58,267 bases of DNA from positions 1 to 58,267 of the forward strand of contig NZ_BAFP01000142.1 in the NCBI RefSeq assembly GCF_000308455.1, in the 5' to 3' direction. Within the stretch, counting starts at the first letter, position 1. Every line of letters starts with the position of its first letter. Made by a program: the position numbers and the translations under genes. This document shows, piece after piece, positions 39,269 through 48,431 of the stretch. The notes under the pieces were generated by a model. The model saw nothing but the letters and a program-made list of their open reading frames with translations, was not told where the DNA came from and searched no databases. This DNA is from Nocardia abscessus NBRC 100374. Its GTDB lineage: Bacteria; Actinomycetota; Actinomycetes; Mycobacteriales; Mycobacteriaceae.

Positions 39269-41074
39269 ATGACATCTACACCGCCCCGCAGGCTGGGCCG
39301 CGACATCATCTTCGACTATCTGCGTGACGTCGGCACCGAATACGCCTTCGGTGTTCCCGGCACGCACGAGATTCCATTGCTGGACGGCACGACCATTCCC
39401 GAAAACGGCGTCGAGTACGTGCCGTGCCTGCACGAGAACATCGCGCTCGGCGCGGCCATGGGCTATGCCCGGATGTCGGGGCGCCCCGGCGCGGCGATCG
39501 TCCACATCACCCCGGGCACGGCCAACATCATCGGCAACCTGTTCAACGCCTATCGATCCAACATCCCGCTCATCGTGTTCTGCGGGCAGCAGCACAGCGA
39601 GCTGCTGATCCAGGAACCGATTCTGGCCTCCGACCTGGTCCACACCGCCGAGCAGTACACGAAGTGGGCCCACGAGATCCGCAGTGTCGACGAAATGCCG
39701 CTGGTGTTGCAGCGCGCTTTCAAAGAACTCCTGGTTCCGCCGTTCCGGCCGGTATTCGTCTCGTTGCCGTGGAACTTCCTGCTCGAAGCGCCCGCCCAGC
39801 AGGAGCCGGGGCGGGTGACGCGCATCGCGCACGCGGTAGCCGCCGACCCGTCCGGTGTCACCGACGCCGCGCACCAGCTGGCGAACGCGAAGAAGCCGGT
39901 GGTGCTCGTCGGGGACGGGGTAGGCGAGGCGGACGCGTGGCCGGAGATCGAGCGCCTGGCCACTGCGCTCGGCGCGGCGGTGTACTCGGAGAACCAGGCC
40001 AGCCGGATGAACTATCCGAACGATCTGCCGCACTGGCAGGGCGAACTCGTGCCCACCCAGGACGGGGTGCACATGCAGCTCGCCGATTTCGACACCATCT
40101 TCCAGGTCGGCGTGAATTCCCAGGCACAGATCCTGGTGTTCCGCTGGGAGAAGGGCCCGATCATCCCGTCCGCGCTCACACAGGTGACACTGCACAACGA
40201 TCCGTGGGAGATCGGAAAGAATTCCTATGCCACGGTCGGTGTGCTCGGCGACATCAAACGCAGTCTGCCGCTGATCATCGATGCCGTCGTGGGTCACGCC
40301 GCGTATGACGAAGCCGCGGCGGCACAGCGCAATCGGCGGCTCCTGGAGCTCGACGCCCGGCGCGACAAGGCGTTCACCGAGGCAGGAGCCACCGTCTCCG
40401 GCCACGAGCCCGCGATTCCGGACTACATCGTGCCGATGAAGCTGGCCGAAGTGCAGAAAACGCTCGACAAGCCGCTGACCGTGATCAACGAGGACTTCGC
40501 GATCTCGGCGGCGATCCAGAAGGCGATCGCCTACGACGCACCCGACGCCTACTTCTGTACTTCCGGCGGTTCCCTCGGGTTCTCGCTGCCCGCGTCGATC
40601 GGCATCGCCCTAGCCGTGGGCAAGCGCCGCTACGTCGTGACCATTGTCGGCGATGGTTCGGCCCTGTTTCACACCAATTCGTGGTGGACGACCAGCAAAT
40701 TGGCGCTGCCCGTGCTGTATCTGGTGATGAACAATCACGAGTACAAGACCCTCATGACCGGTCTTACCGCCCTCGGGCAGATCTACGGCTGGCAGCCGAC
40801 CAGCGACGCCTGGTACCTGCGGTTGGGCCGGCCTACCCAGGACTTCGCGGAGATCGCCGACACCTTCGATATCGACGGCGAAGTGGTGACCAGGACCGCG
40901 AAACTCACCGATGCGCTGCGGCGCGGGTTCAAGGTCCTCGACAAGGGCGAGCCCTACGTGATCGACATCCGTATCGCCTCGGCGTCCGCGCCACCGATCG
41001 ACATGCTGCTGGCCGAGAACCCGGACGTCGACCCGGTTCTGATCGAGCGACTCCAGTCCATGGGCCCGCCGTGA
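39269..41074 (+). CDS. ThDP-dependent decarboxylase, benzoylformate-decarboxylase-like
   Basis: A 601-residue ThDP enzyme of the pyruvate/benzoylformate decarboxylase family. The N-terminal PYR domain has FGVPGTHEIPLLD and the cofactor-activating Glu in CLHENIALGAAMGYAR (E56). The PP domain carries the metal/ThDP motif GDG...NN between about 461 and 491 (VGDGSALFHTNSWW through LYLVMNN). A central domain at about 195-350 (ANAKKPVVLVGDGVGEADAW) completes the order. Placed directly after dpgABCD, it probably decarboxylates 3,5-dihydroxyphenylglyoxylate to 3,5-dihydroxybenzaldehyde; carboligation or another 2-keto acid are alternatives. The glycopeptide aminotransferase HpgT is absent. Confidence 0.87.
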   Translation: MTSTPPRRLGRDIIFDYLRDVGTEYAFGVPGTHEIPLLDGTTIPENGVEYVPCLHENIALGAAMGYARMSGRPGAAIVHITPGTANIIGNLFNAYRSNIPLIVFCGQQHSELLIQEPILASDLVHTAEQYTKWAHEIRSVDEMPLVLQRAFKELLVPPFRPVFVSLPWNFLLEAPAQQEPGRVTRIAHAVAADPSGVTDAAHQLANAKKPVVLVGDGVGEADAWPEIERLATALGAAVYSENQASRMNYPNDLPHWQGELVPTQDGVHMQLADFDTIFQVGVNSQAQILVFRWEKGPIIPSALTQVTLHNDPWEIGKNSYATVGVLGDIKRSLPLIIDAVVGHAAYDEAAAAQRNRRLLELDARRDKAFTEAGATVSGHEPAIPDYIVPMKLAEVQKTLDKPLTVINEDFAISAAIQKAIAYDAPDAYFCTSGGSLGFSLPASIGIALAVGKRRYVVTIVGDGSALFHTNSWWTTSKLALPVLYLVMNNHEYKTLMTGLTALGQIYGWQPTSDAWYLRLGRPTQDFAEIADTFDIDGEVVTRTAKLTDALRRGFKVLDKGEPYVIDIRIASASAPPIDMLLAENPDVDPVLIERLQSMGPP

Positions 41075-41147
41075 TCGACCGGACCGTCCAGCTGCGCCCG
41101 AGCGCCCGCTTCCTGAGCGGGCGCACCGCACACGGAGAAAGGGAAAC

Positions 41148-42224
41148 ATGACCGAGGCAAGCCGGCATTCCTTGCGACTGAATCGCCGCACGCTGCTCGG
41201 CAGCGCCGCTGTCGCCGCGCTCGGCGCAGCGGGAATCGGAGGATTCTTGTTCACCGAGAGCGTCGTCGGGCCGTGGCGGCTGACGGCGCGCAGATTGGTG
41301 GACCGCCTGCAGGACACCGCGGGCGGCTCCTTCCCCGGTTGCCGGCGCAACCACGCCAAAGGGCTCGCCGTCGCCGGGTACTTCGAAAGCAATGGCAACG
41401 GCGTCGAACTGTCGAAGGCATCGGTATTCCGAGCGGGGCGCTACCGGCTCGACGGCCGGTTCTCCCTCGCCGGGGGTAACCCGCACATGCCCGACGCGCC
41501 GACCGCACCCCGCGGGCTGGGGCTGCGGCTGTTCCTACCCGGCGGGGAGCAGTGGCGGATGGCGATGATCAACGTCCCCGTCTTTCTCGATGCGACCCCC
41601 CAGGACTTCTACGACCGCACGCTCGCTTTCGCGCCGGATCCGGCTACCGGCAAGCCCGACCCCGCCGCGATGAGCCGATACGTCGCATCGCGCCCGAAGA
41701 CCGCCGCCGCGCTGAGCATCATCGAACAGGGCGCTCCATCACCGACTTTCGCGGACACCGCGTTCTTCGGGCTGAACGCCTTCGAGTTCTCCGACGCTCG
41801 CGGCGACACCGTACCGGTGCGGTGGCGACTGGTACCGGACGATCCTCCTCGACTCGCGCCGCCCGCGACCGGCGAGAACGCGCTCTTCGACGGTCTGATC
41901 GCCGCCATGCGGACAGCGCCGCTGCGCTGGAAGTTCCTGGTGGTAGTGGGCGAGCGCGGCGTCGACCCCACCGACGACGCCACCAAGGCATGGCCGCCCG
42001 ATAGGCGTGAAGTCCAGGTCGGCACCGTTGTGCTGGAACAGGTGAACACCGAATCCGGGCACAACGTGCAGAACGTGAACTTCGATCCACTCGTGCTGCC
42101 CGACGGCATCGCACCGTCCGATGATCCGCTCCTGCAGGCTCGCGCGGCGGCATACGCCGAGTCCTTCCGCCGCCGTGCGGGTGAAGCGAAGCCCACCGGA
42201 GCCGTCGTGGTGAGGGAGGTCTGA
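41148..42224 (+). CDS. Exported catalase-fold peroxidase (SrpA-like)
   Basis: A 358-residue catalase-family peroxidase. The N-terminus LNRRTLLGSAAVAALGAAGIGGF is a twin-arginine-like signal, so the haem protein should act outside the membrane. The distal His is in RRNHAKGLAVAGYFESNGNG. The middle holds KASVFRAGRYRLDGRFSLAGGNPHMPDAP and GLGLRLFLPGGEQWRMAM. It is much shorter than true catalases (about 480 or more residues), as in the catalase-like peroxidases that oxidise organic substrates. It is followed after 4 bp by a cytochrome b561, a known pairing. Confidence 0.85.
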   Translation: MTEASRHSLRLNRRTLLGSAAVAALGAAGIGGFLFTESVVGPWRLTARRLVDRLQDTAGGSFPGCRRNHAKGLAVAGYFESNGNGVELSKASVFRAGRYRLDGRFSLAGGNPHMPDAPTAPRGLGLRLFLPGGEQWRMAMINVPVFLDATPQDFYDRTLAFAPDPATGKPDPAAMSRYVASRPKTAAALSIIEQGAPSPTFADTAFFGLNAFEFSDARGDTVPVRWRLVPDDPPRLAPPATGENALFDGLIAAMRTAPLRWKFLVVVGERGVDPTDDATKAWPPDRREVQVGTVVLEQVNTESGHNVQNVNFDPLVLPDGIAPSDDPLLQARAAAYAESFRRRAGEAKPTGAVVVREV

Positions 42225-42228
42225 CCTG

Positions 42229-42786
42229 ATGGCGCTCACCGAACGCACCGCCGACACCACCCGGTTCGGCGTCACCGCACGAATCCTGCATTGGACGATG
42301 GCGGCCTCGATCGTGACGATGATCGGCATCGGCGCGGCGATGGTCGGCTACCTCGGCCCTTACAGCCGGTTGCTGTCCTGGCACAAGACCATCGGGCTGA
42401 TCATTCTGCTGCTGGCGGTCGTCCGTCTCGTCTACCGCCTCCGGCACCGGCCGCCACCGCAGATCGAAACCATGGGTAGACCCGAACGGCTCGTCGCTAC
42501 CGGATCGGAGATCCTGATGTACGCGCTGTTCCTGGCGCAACCACTCGTCGGATGGGCACTGGTGTCGGCCTCCGGGATCCCCATCCAGATCCTGGCGGGG
42601 CTGCGTGTCCCGGCGATCGCACCGGCCGATCCCGAGCTGTACGCCACGTTGCGGACGCTGCACAGCGTGCTCGCCTACCTGCTGTTGTTCGCGCTGGTGG
42701 CCCACGTCTGCGCGGTCGCTTTCCACACAGTGGTCCTGCGCGACAAACTACTTCGCCGCATGACCTTCCCGACCTCGCAACGATAG
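42229..42786 (+). CDS. Cytochrome b561
   Basis: A 185-residue four-helix membrane cytochrome. Helices: ILHWTMAASIVTMIGIGAAMVG, LSWHKTIGLIILLLAVVRLVY, ILMYALFLAQPLVGWALVSA and LRTLHSVLAYLLLFALVAHVCAVAFH. The paired His residues (LHWTM, WHKTIG, LHSVLAYL, AHVC/FH) are haem ligands, as in bacterial b561. It would carry quinol electrons to the exported peroxidase. The stop codon abuts the start of the MFS gene. Confidence 0.88.
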   Translation: MALTERTADTTRFGVTARILHWTMAASIVTMIGIGAAMVGYLGPYSRLLSWHKTIGLIILLLAVVRLVYRLRHRPPPQIETMGRPERLVATGSEILMYALFLAQPLVGWALVSASGIPIQILAGLRVPAIAPADPELYATLRTLHSVLAYLLLFALVAHVCAVAFHTVVLRDKLLRRMTFPTSQR

Positions 42787-43941
42787 ATGAGCAACCCGGC
42801 CGGCCAAGGAATCGTGCTCGTCGGTACGACTTTGCGTGCCCCTTTGACCTGTGTGGGACCGCTGATACCGGTGATCACCGGCGACACCGGGCTATCGGAC
42901 ACCCACGCGGGGCTGCTCACGGCCCTGCCCCTGCTGATCTTCGCGGTCGTCCCCGTGGCGGTGCTGCGAACCGTCCATCATGGACTCGACCGGCTCGTGC
43001 GGCTGGCGCTGGTCGCGATGCTGGTGGGGCTGTTGGTTCGCTCGGCGCCGGGCCAGCTGTGGCTTTTCACCGGGACGGTGGTGCTCGCGATAGCGATCGG
43101 GTTCGCGAATGTGCTGCTGCCCGCGATCGTGCGGGACAGCGTCTCCTCCGCGCGGGTCACGGCGGTCACCGGCGCCTGGGTGGCCGGGATGTGTGCCGCG
43201 GCTGCGGTCTCGTCCGGGATCGCGGTTCCGCTGGCCGATCTGCTGCCCGGCGGGTGGCGCACCGCGCTGGCCTCGGCAACGCTGCTGGTCGTGGTGGCCT
43301 TGCTGGTGTGGCGGATGCGCGAGGGCCCGGTACCGGAGCCGGCGCTCACCGTCCGCCGGGTGTCGATGCCGTGGCGTTCGCCCTTGGCCTGGCAGGTCAG
43401 CGCGTTCATGGGCTTGCAGGCGTTGGGGTTCTACACGACGCTCGCCTGGCTGCCCACCGTGCTCCAGGACAACGGCGTGACCGCCGAAACCGCCGGTTGG
43501 TCGCTGTTCGCGTTCCAGATCCTCGGTCTGCTCATGATCAACACGATGCCGTGGCTCGTCCGTACCACCGCGGCGAAACGCCGCCTCGCCGTCGCCGCCT
43601 CGGCGCTCGCCGCCGTGGGCTTTTTGCTGCTCGCCGTCGACTCCGACTCGGCTCCCCTGGCCATCCTGCTGCTCGGCATAGGCGCCGGTGCCAGCTTGGC
43701 CCTGGCCATGGCATTTCAAAGCGAACGCGCCGGCGATGCCATCCAAGCGGCCGCGCTGGCCGCGATGGCGCAGACCGTCGGGTTCGCCATGGCCGCTCTC
43801 GGCCCACCCCTCCTGGGCATCCTGCACAGCCAGACGAGCGGCTGGGCAGTAGCCCTGTGCGTGCTCACCGCGCTGACACTGCTACAGGCAGGCGCCGCGG
43901 CCGGAGCCGGGCGGCCCCACCTCGTTCGATCGCGGTGGTGA
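42787..43941 (+). CDS. MFS transporter, CynX/NimT type
   Basis: A 384-residue major-facilitator protein with about twelve helices, starting immediately after cytochrome b561 (no gap). The CynX/NimT character is seen in APLTCVGPLIPVITGDTGLSDTHAGLLTALPLL and GVTAETAGWSLFAFQILGLLMI. In this cluster it may export the phenolic product or import a precursor; relatives move cyanate and nitroimidazoles. The assignment to the branch is moderate, to MFS high. Confidence 0.87.
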   Translation: MSNPAGQGIVLVGTTLRAPLTCVGPLIPVITGDTGLSDTHAGLLTALPLLIFAVVPVAVLRTVHHGLDRLVRLALVAMLVGLLVRSAPGQLWLFTGTVVLAIAIGFANVLLPAIVRDSVSSARVTAVTGAWVAGMCAAAAVSSGIAVPLADLLPGGWRTALASATLLVVVALLVWRMREGPVPEPALTVRRVSMPWRSPLAWQVSAFMGLQALGFYTTLAWLPTVLQDNGVTAETAGWSLFAFQILGLLMINTMPWLVRTTAAKRRLAVAASALAAVGFLLLAVDSDSAPLAILLLGIGAGASLALAMAFQSERAGDAIQAAALAAMAQTVGFAMAALGPPLLGILHSQTSGWAVALCVLTALTLLQAGAAAGAGRPHLVRSRW

Positions 43942-44019
43942 AACAGGCCACACCCCATCACGTCGGCGGGTGCTGTCTCGTCCTCTGATCGAAGACATCC
44001 ATCTGCCACGGAGTACCTC

Positions 44020-44961
44020 ATGCGATTCGAATTCCGGTTCCGCCGCCTGACCCTCGGGCTCGCCGCCACACTGACCACGCTGTTCGCGCAGGCGATTCCG
44101 GTCGCCTCCGCCTGGGAGCCGCCGAGGTCGGCCCCACCCTCGCAGTACCTGATGCGCGTCGAATCCAGGTATGTCGAAACGGATCTCGCTCGGTTCCACT
44201 ACACGGTCTCGGGTAGCGGATCACCCGTCGTCCTGATCGCCGGTGGCGGCCTGTGGGGGTACTCCTGGCGGGAGGTGGCCCCCGCGCTCGCCCAGCAGCA
44301 CACCGTCTACGCGGTCGACCTGCCCAGCCAGGGCTACACCGAATTGCACGACGCCGGTTTCGCCTTCGACCTGCCCGCCATGGCGGACGCCATCGCGACC
44401 TTCCTCGACGCCGTCGGCTTGGAGCGCACCGCGCTGGTCGGGCACTCGTGGGGTGGGGCCTGGAGCCTGTACTTCGCCGAACAGCATCCGGAACGCGTCG
44501 AGCGGCTCGCGCTCCTGGACTCCCCCGGCCTGGATGCCGAAAAAGCCCCGGTCACACCACTGTTCAAGACGCCAGTGATCGGTGAACTGGCCACCGATCA
44601 CATGACCCGGTCCCTCTACGCCGGCAGCATCCGCGGCACGTTCACCAACCAGGATCTCGTCACCGACGAACTGATCGACGAGTTCTACCAGCCGTTCTCT
44701 CGGCCGGCCAACCGTAACGGCTTCCTGGCCCTGTGGCGAAACCTCGACTACCGCCTCACCGACGCCGGATTGCACCAGGTGACCGCACCCACCCTGGTGC
44801 TCTGGGGCGGCGACGACCAGTGGCTGCCGTCCTCACAGGCAACCCGACTGGCCGACCGCATCCCCCGCGCGCAAGCGGTCATCCTGCCCGGCTGCGGCCA
44901 CACGGTGCACGAGGACTGCCCCGCCGCGACCATCCCCCGGATCACGACCTTCCTGAACTGA
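44020..44961 (+). CDS. Secreted alpha/beta hydrolase
   Basis: 313 residues. A signal peptide (LTLGLAATLTTLFAQAIPVASA) directs export. The hydrolase core has the oxyanion-hole VVLIAGGGLWGYSWREV, nucleophile elbow GHSWGGAW (S143), an acid in VLWGGDDQWLP and the C-terminal catalytic His in ILPGCGHTVHEDCP. The closest families are esterases and haloalkane-dehalogenase-like proteins. It is the last gene of the run starting at dpgA and 78 bp after the transporter. It could release or modify an exported ester, which is inference. Confidence 0.85.
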   Translation: MRFEFRFRRLTLGLAATLTTLFAQAIPVASAWEPPRSAPPSQYLMRVESRYVETDLARFHYTVSGSGSPVVLIAGGGLWGYSWREVAPALAQQHTVYAVDLPSQGYTELHDAGFAFDLPAMADAIATFLDAVGLERTALVGHSWGGAWSLYFAEQHPERVERLALLDSPGLDAEKAPVTPLFKTPVIGELATDHMTRSLYAGSIRGTFTNQDLVTDELIDEFYQPFSRPANRNGFLALWRNLDYRLTDAGLHQVTAPTLVLWGGDDQWLPSSQATRLADRIPRAQAVILPGCGHTVHEDCPAATIPRITTFLN

Positions 44962-45276
44962 TCACACGAACGAGAGCAGCCTCGCATCCAGAGCCCGTGT
45001 CCGATCAGCCACAGGCATGGTCGGTTCGGACAGCGCCGCCATGTTCGACGCGGCGCCCCGCGTTCTACCCGGCGAGCTACAGCTCGGGCAGACCTGAGCC
45101 GAGCCGAATGCCAGGTGATGCGGTCGCGCCGCACCCGGCGATGTGGTTTCCAGAGGTGGGAAAGGGGATCCCGGATGGTCGTGCTGGAACGTTAGCGTGG
45201 GGATCTCCGCCCCAACGGGGGTGGTGATCCGCCTCTGGCGGCGGGTCAGTGGATGTGGCGCGAAGGCAAGGTGTGG
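44962..45276. other. 315-bp gap without a recognisable gene
   Basis: No coding frame with actinobacterial usage and no clear terminator was found. A GGGGATC...GATCC inverted repeat near 45199-45230 is the only structure seen. The gap marks the edge of the dpg cluster. Confidence 0.4.
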
Positions 45277-46485
45277 ATGTCGATACACGAGGAGCGGACT
45301 GCGCAACGGCAGTTCGCGTTGCAGGTCTATCAGGAAATGATGAAGGCCGGCGCGACCCGCGTGTCCTATGACCCGGATGAGTTCGTCATCCGATACGACG
45401 GCGACATGGTGCTCAATCTGAGCAACATCTTCCAGCAGGTGCGGGATTCCTCCGCCGAGGAACGACGAGCTGAGGTGGAGCGGTTCGTCACCGCGATGCT
45501 CGCTCCGGCTCCGACACTGTCGAGCTGGGACGAGGTCCGTCCGCTGTTGCGACCCGTTCTGCGGCCCTGCACGTACTTGCTCGAAGATTCCGTTTCCCGG
45601 TTGCGGCGGCCGGCTTTTCCGTTCATCGACGAGATGGTCGCAATCGATGAGCCGGGCCGGATCCGACTTCCGTCGCAACAGCAGCTGGTCGAATGGGGCG
45701 TGGACGCGGAGGAGGTGTTCGACGCCGCGCGGCAGAATCTCGCGGAAACGGTCATCACCACCGAGTTCGATGACGATGCCATAGTCCGCATCGTCGTCGA
45801 CGACTCGAGCTATCTCCCGTCGTGGCTGCTGCTCCCGGGCTGGCTGGCGGCGTGCACCAGCAGCTACCGGCACCGGCCGGTGGCGTTCATTCCGGATCAG
45901 ACGTCGTTGATCGTCGCTCCAGGCGAGCCGGAACTGCTCGAGCACCTGTATCAGACCGTGGAGCAGGAAGTCCGTGAAGCCGACCGCCCCCTGTCACCGC
46001 AGGCCTACACCGTCGACGACAACGGGATGGTGGTCCCACTGGATCGGGCGATCACCGGACCGTTGCCGCCCGCCGTCGCCCGCGCCCGCACGCTGCTGGC
46101 CTGCACGGGATACGGAGCGCAGCGGGAGTGGCTGGAGAGCAAGTACGACCTCGCCGGGGACTTCGACGATGACGAGTCCGCGTCTCTCTTCTTCGCCGAC
46201 ATCATGGTGCGGCAAGAGGAGGAGGATAGTTCGCCGCAGATGGTGACGGTGTGGGGCGAAGGGGTGCACACCTCGCTGCCCGAGGCGGATTACATCGCTT
46301 TCGTCCGTGAGGACATGGAACAGACACTCTGGGTTCCGTTCGAGACCGCGGTCGAGATCACCGGCATCACGACGATCCCCGGGCTTCGCCCGACTCGATA
46401 CCGTGCGGTCGACTGGCCCGACCACATTGCCTGGTCCCGCCTTTCGGAGGCGGCTGTGCCGATCGAACCGGTACACCGAAGCTGA
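45277..46485 (+). CDS. Hypothetical protein, possibly DUF1444-related
   Basis: 402 residues from ATG 45277 (MSIHEERTAQRQFALQVYQEMM); ATG 45253 adds eight. The first half has FVIRYDGDMVLNLSNIFQQV, AEVERFVTAML and SWDEVRPLLRPVLRP, which resembles DUF1444/YtpQ proteins. The second half has WLLLPGWLAAC and VAFIPDQTSLIVAPGE, then an acidic C-terminal region. No catalytic motif, signal peptide or membrane helix. Cytosolic; function unknown. The DUF1444 link is from pattern memory and uncertain. Confidence 0.65.
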   Translation: MSIHEERTAQRQFALQVYQEMMKAGATRVSYDPDEFVIRYDGDMVLNLSNIFQQVRDSSAEERRAEVERFVTAMLAPAPTLSSWDEVRPLLRPVLRPCTYLLEDSVSRLRRPAFPFIDEMVAIDEPGRIRLPSQQQLVEWGVDAEEVFDAARQNLAETVITTEFDDDAIVRIVVDDSSYLPSWLLLPGWLAACTSSYRHRPVAFIPDQTSLIVAPGEPELLEHLYQTVEQEVREADRPLSPQAYTVDDNGMVVPLDRAITGPLPPAVARARTLLACTGYGAQREWLESKYDLAGDFDDDESASLFFADIMVRQEEEDSSPQMVTVWGEGVHTSLPEADYIAFVREDMEQTLWVPFETAVEITGITTIPGLRPTRYRAVDWPDHIAWSRLSEAAVPIEPVHRS

Positions 46486-46527
46486 GACGAGGTAACCGAT
46501 GTCGGTGCCCGCCGCTACAGTCGCGGC

Positions 46528-46830
46528 GTGACTGGTTCGCGGTACTCGTTCACGGCGGAAGTGTGGGAACACCAAGGGGATGCCGCCTGGCACTTCGTCT
46601 CGCTGCCCGAGGACGTGGCCGATGAGATCGAGGAGCGGTACGCGCATCGTTCGGGTGGATTCGGCGCGGTGCGGGTGCACGTGGTCGTCGGCGGCAGCCG
46701 GTGGTCCACTTCACTGTTCCCGGACAAGTCGCGGTCGACCTATGTGCTGCCGGTCAAGAAGGCGGTGCGGGTCGCGGAGGGGCTGGAGGCGGGCTCGGCT
46801 GCGCGAATCGAGCTCACCGTCGCACTGTGA
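46528..46830 (+). CDS. DUF1905-domain protein
   Basis: 100 residues from GTG 46528. The DUF1905 pattern is complete: YSFTAEVWEHQGDAAWHFVSLPEDVADEIEERY, FGAVRVHVVVGGSRWSTSLFPDKSRSTYVLPVKKAVR and GSAARIELTVAL. It is a small beta-barrel-like domain of unknown biochemical role, found across actinobacteria. It follows the 45277 gene by 42 bp. Confidence 0.82.
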   Translation: MTGSRYSFTAEVWEHQGDAAWHFVSLPEDVADEIEERYAHRSGGFGAVRVHVVVGGSRWSTSLFPDKSRSTYVLPVKKAVRVAEGLEAGSAARIELTVAL

Positions 46831-46890
46831 GGTGCGAATCCGCGCCGACATCGAACCACTTCGCTGGACGCACGCGCGTCGATTCGGGAT

Positions 46891-47532
46891 TCAGTACTCG
46901 ACCGAGCGCCCCGGAGGCGGGAACCATCCCGCGGCGGCACTGCGCTTGCTCGCGCTGCGCTTGACCGCCACCACCACGATCACGAGCACACCGAGCACCA
47001 CGCCACCGAAACCGAGGGCGAGTGCACCGAGCAGGGTGCCCACGAACGACGAACCGAGGCCTCGGCCGACGGCGACCGTCACCTCGGAGCTACCGGCCGT
47101 GGTGACGCGGTAGGCGCCCGGTTCGACGGCATCGAACGAGAACCCGGCCCGTCCCTCGTGCTTGCCGAAGGAATAGGTGACGGAGGCGTCGTACTTCCGC
47201 AAGTCCACATGCTTGCCGGCCGGATCGAGCACCCGGAGGTTGACCGTGCCGGAGGTGCCCCGTGACGACGCACCCGGATACTCGAAGTACACGGTGTAGC
47301 CGCCGGACTCCGCCAAGCTCACCACGCCGGAGCCGGGCACCCTGACCCGCTGGAAATCATCGATCCGGCCCGAGGTCTGCAGGAAACCGACGGCCCCGAG
47401 CACGATCCCGCCGATGATCCCGAGGGCGATCAGCGCGCCACCCAGTACGAACCAGCGGCCGGAGGGAGTGATCGGTTGCGGTGTCTGCGATCCCATCGGA
47501 TCAGGCGACGTCGGGAAAGGCGGCTGTGACAC
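46891..47532 (-). CDS. Hypothetical two-helix membrane protein
   Basis: 213 residues from GTG 47532. A Pro-rich cytoplasmic start, a first helix (WFVLGGALIALGIIGGIVLGAVGFL, about 27-51), a beta-rich extracytoplasmic domain (55-155; GYTVYFEYPGASSRG, GAYRVTTAGSSEVTVAVGRG), a second helix (LLGALALGFGGVVLGVLVIVVVAV) and a basic tail ending WFPPPGRSVEY. The layout is frequent among anonymous actinobacterial envelope proteins. No function assigned. Confidence 0.7.
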   Translation of the reverse strand: MSQPPFPTSPDPMGSQTPQPITPSGRWFVLGGALIALGIIGGIVLGAVGFLQTSGRIDDFQRVRVPGSGVVSLAESGGYTVYFEYPGASSRGTSGTVNLRVLDPAGKHVDLRKYDASVTYSFGKHEGRAGFSFDAVEPGAYRVTTAGSSEVTVAVGRGLGSSFVGTLLGALALGFGGVVLGVLVIVVVAVKRSASKRSAAAGWFPPPGRSVEY

Positions 47533-47661
47533 GGTCGAATCCTCGGCTTCTGGTCGACTCCCGCGTCGACGTAGCGACAGCGTACGGTCTGCTCCGCCGC
47601 CCCGCTACGCGAATCGTCGACTACCCGGCCGGGACCGCCGTGCACCGGCGACCGCCTGCGC

Positions 47662-48003
47662 TCAGCGCGGCTGGGCCGCCGACATGCACTCGCCGGCGAT
47701 GCGACCGCTGGCGGCGCGCGCCTTGTCCGCGTCTTCCTTGGTCATCCCCAGCGTCTCCTGGTTGGGAGCCTTGGTGTCATACTCGTCGCTGATCATGATC
47801 CGCAGTCCGGCCTGCGAGATTCCCTGGTCGACGAACACCTTCGCGGCGCAGTCGGCCAGTTGCTTGTTCTTGAGGCCCTTGTCCTGCAACGACTTGGCGA
47901 GATCGGCCTGCGTCACCGTGGGCGCCGCCGTGTCCTTGTCGCTGCCGCATGCCGCGAGCACCGGCAGCGCGATCAGCGCCGCGGCGATCATGCAGATCCG
48001 CAC
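47662..48003 (-). CDS. Small lipoprotein
   Basis: 113 residues. A lipoprotein signal (MRICMIAAALIALPVLAACGS) has the lipobox LAAC with Cys19. The mature part (TQADLAKSLQDKGLKNKQLADCAAKVFVDQGISQAGLRIMI) is helical with two Cys (LADCAAK, GECMSA) that may form a disulfide. No known domain. Confidence 0.75.
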   Translation of the reverse strand: MRICMIAAALIALPVLAACGSDKDTAAPTVTQADLAKSLQDKGLKNKQLADCAAKVFVDQGISQAGLRIMISDEYDTKAPNQETLGMTKEDADKARAASGRIAGECMSAAQPR

Positions 48004-48134
48004 CTGACTCCTCTTCCTCGACTGACCACCGTCGGTGGCGTGGCCACCATAATGCCGTGCGGCGTCCAGCGGTAGTCGTTCCGGGCCTCAGGCACGGGAT
48101 ACGTTGCGACACAGCAATTCACGGGGGCCCGATC

Positions 48135-48431
48135 TCAGAGGTCCATCGCGGCGCGCAACGCGGTGTCGAGCCGCTCCAGGGTTTCGGTGTCCACCACATC
48201 GACGCGCTCGGCCAGCCACCCGCGGAAGATGCGCCCGATGTTCCCGGCATGCACCCAGCCGTGTTCCTTCACCGGAACCGCGAGGATGTCCTGCGGATCG
48301 TCCTCGATGACCTCGGCCGCGATCAGCCAAGGGCGCGGCGATTCGTTGATGCCGTCACTGCTGATGAGCACGACCGTTCGGCGACGCGGCGAACCATGCG
48401 GGTTGTAGATCCACAGTTCACCCCGACGCAC
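48135..48431 (-). CDS. MazF/PemK-like toxin
   Basis: 98 residues with the MazF/PemK N-terminal pattern: MRRGELWIYNPHGSPRRRTVVLISSDGIN, then ILAVPVKEHGWVHAGNIGRIFRGWLAERV and the helical end DTETLERLDTALRAAMDL. MazF toxins are mRNA endoribonucleases. It overlaps the upstream antitoxin gene by 14 bp. Confidence 0.75.
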   Translation of the reverse strand: MRRGELWIYNPHGSPRRRTVVLISSDGINESPRPWLIAAEVIEDDPQDILAVPVKEHGWVHAGNIGRIFRGWLAERVDVVDTETLERLDTALRAAMDL

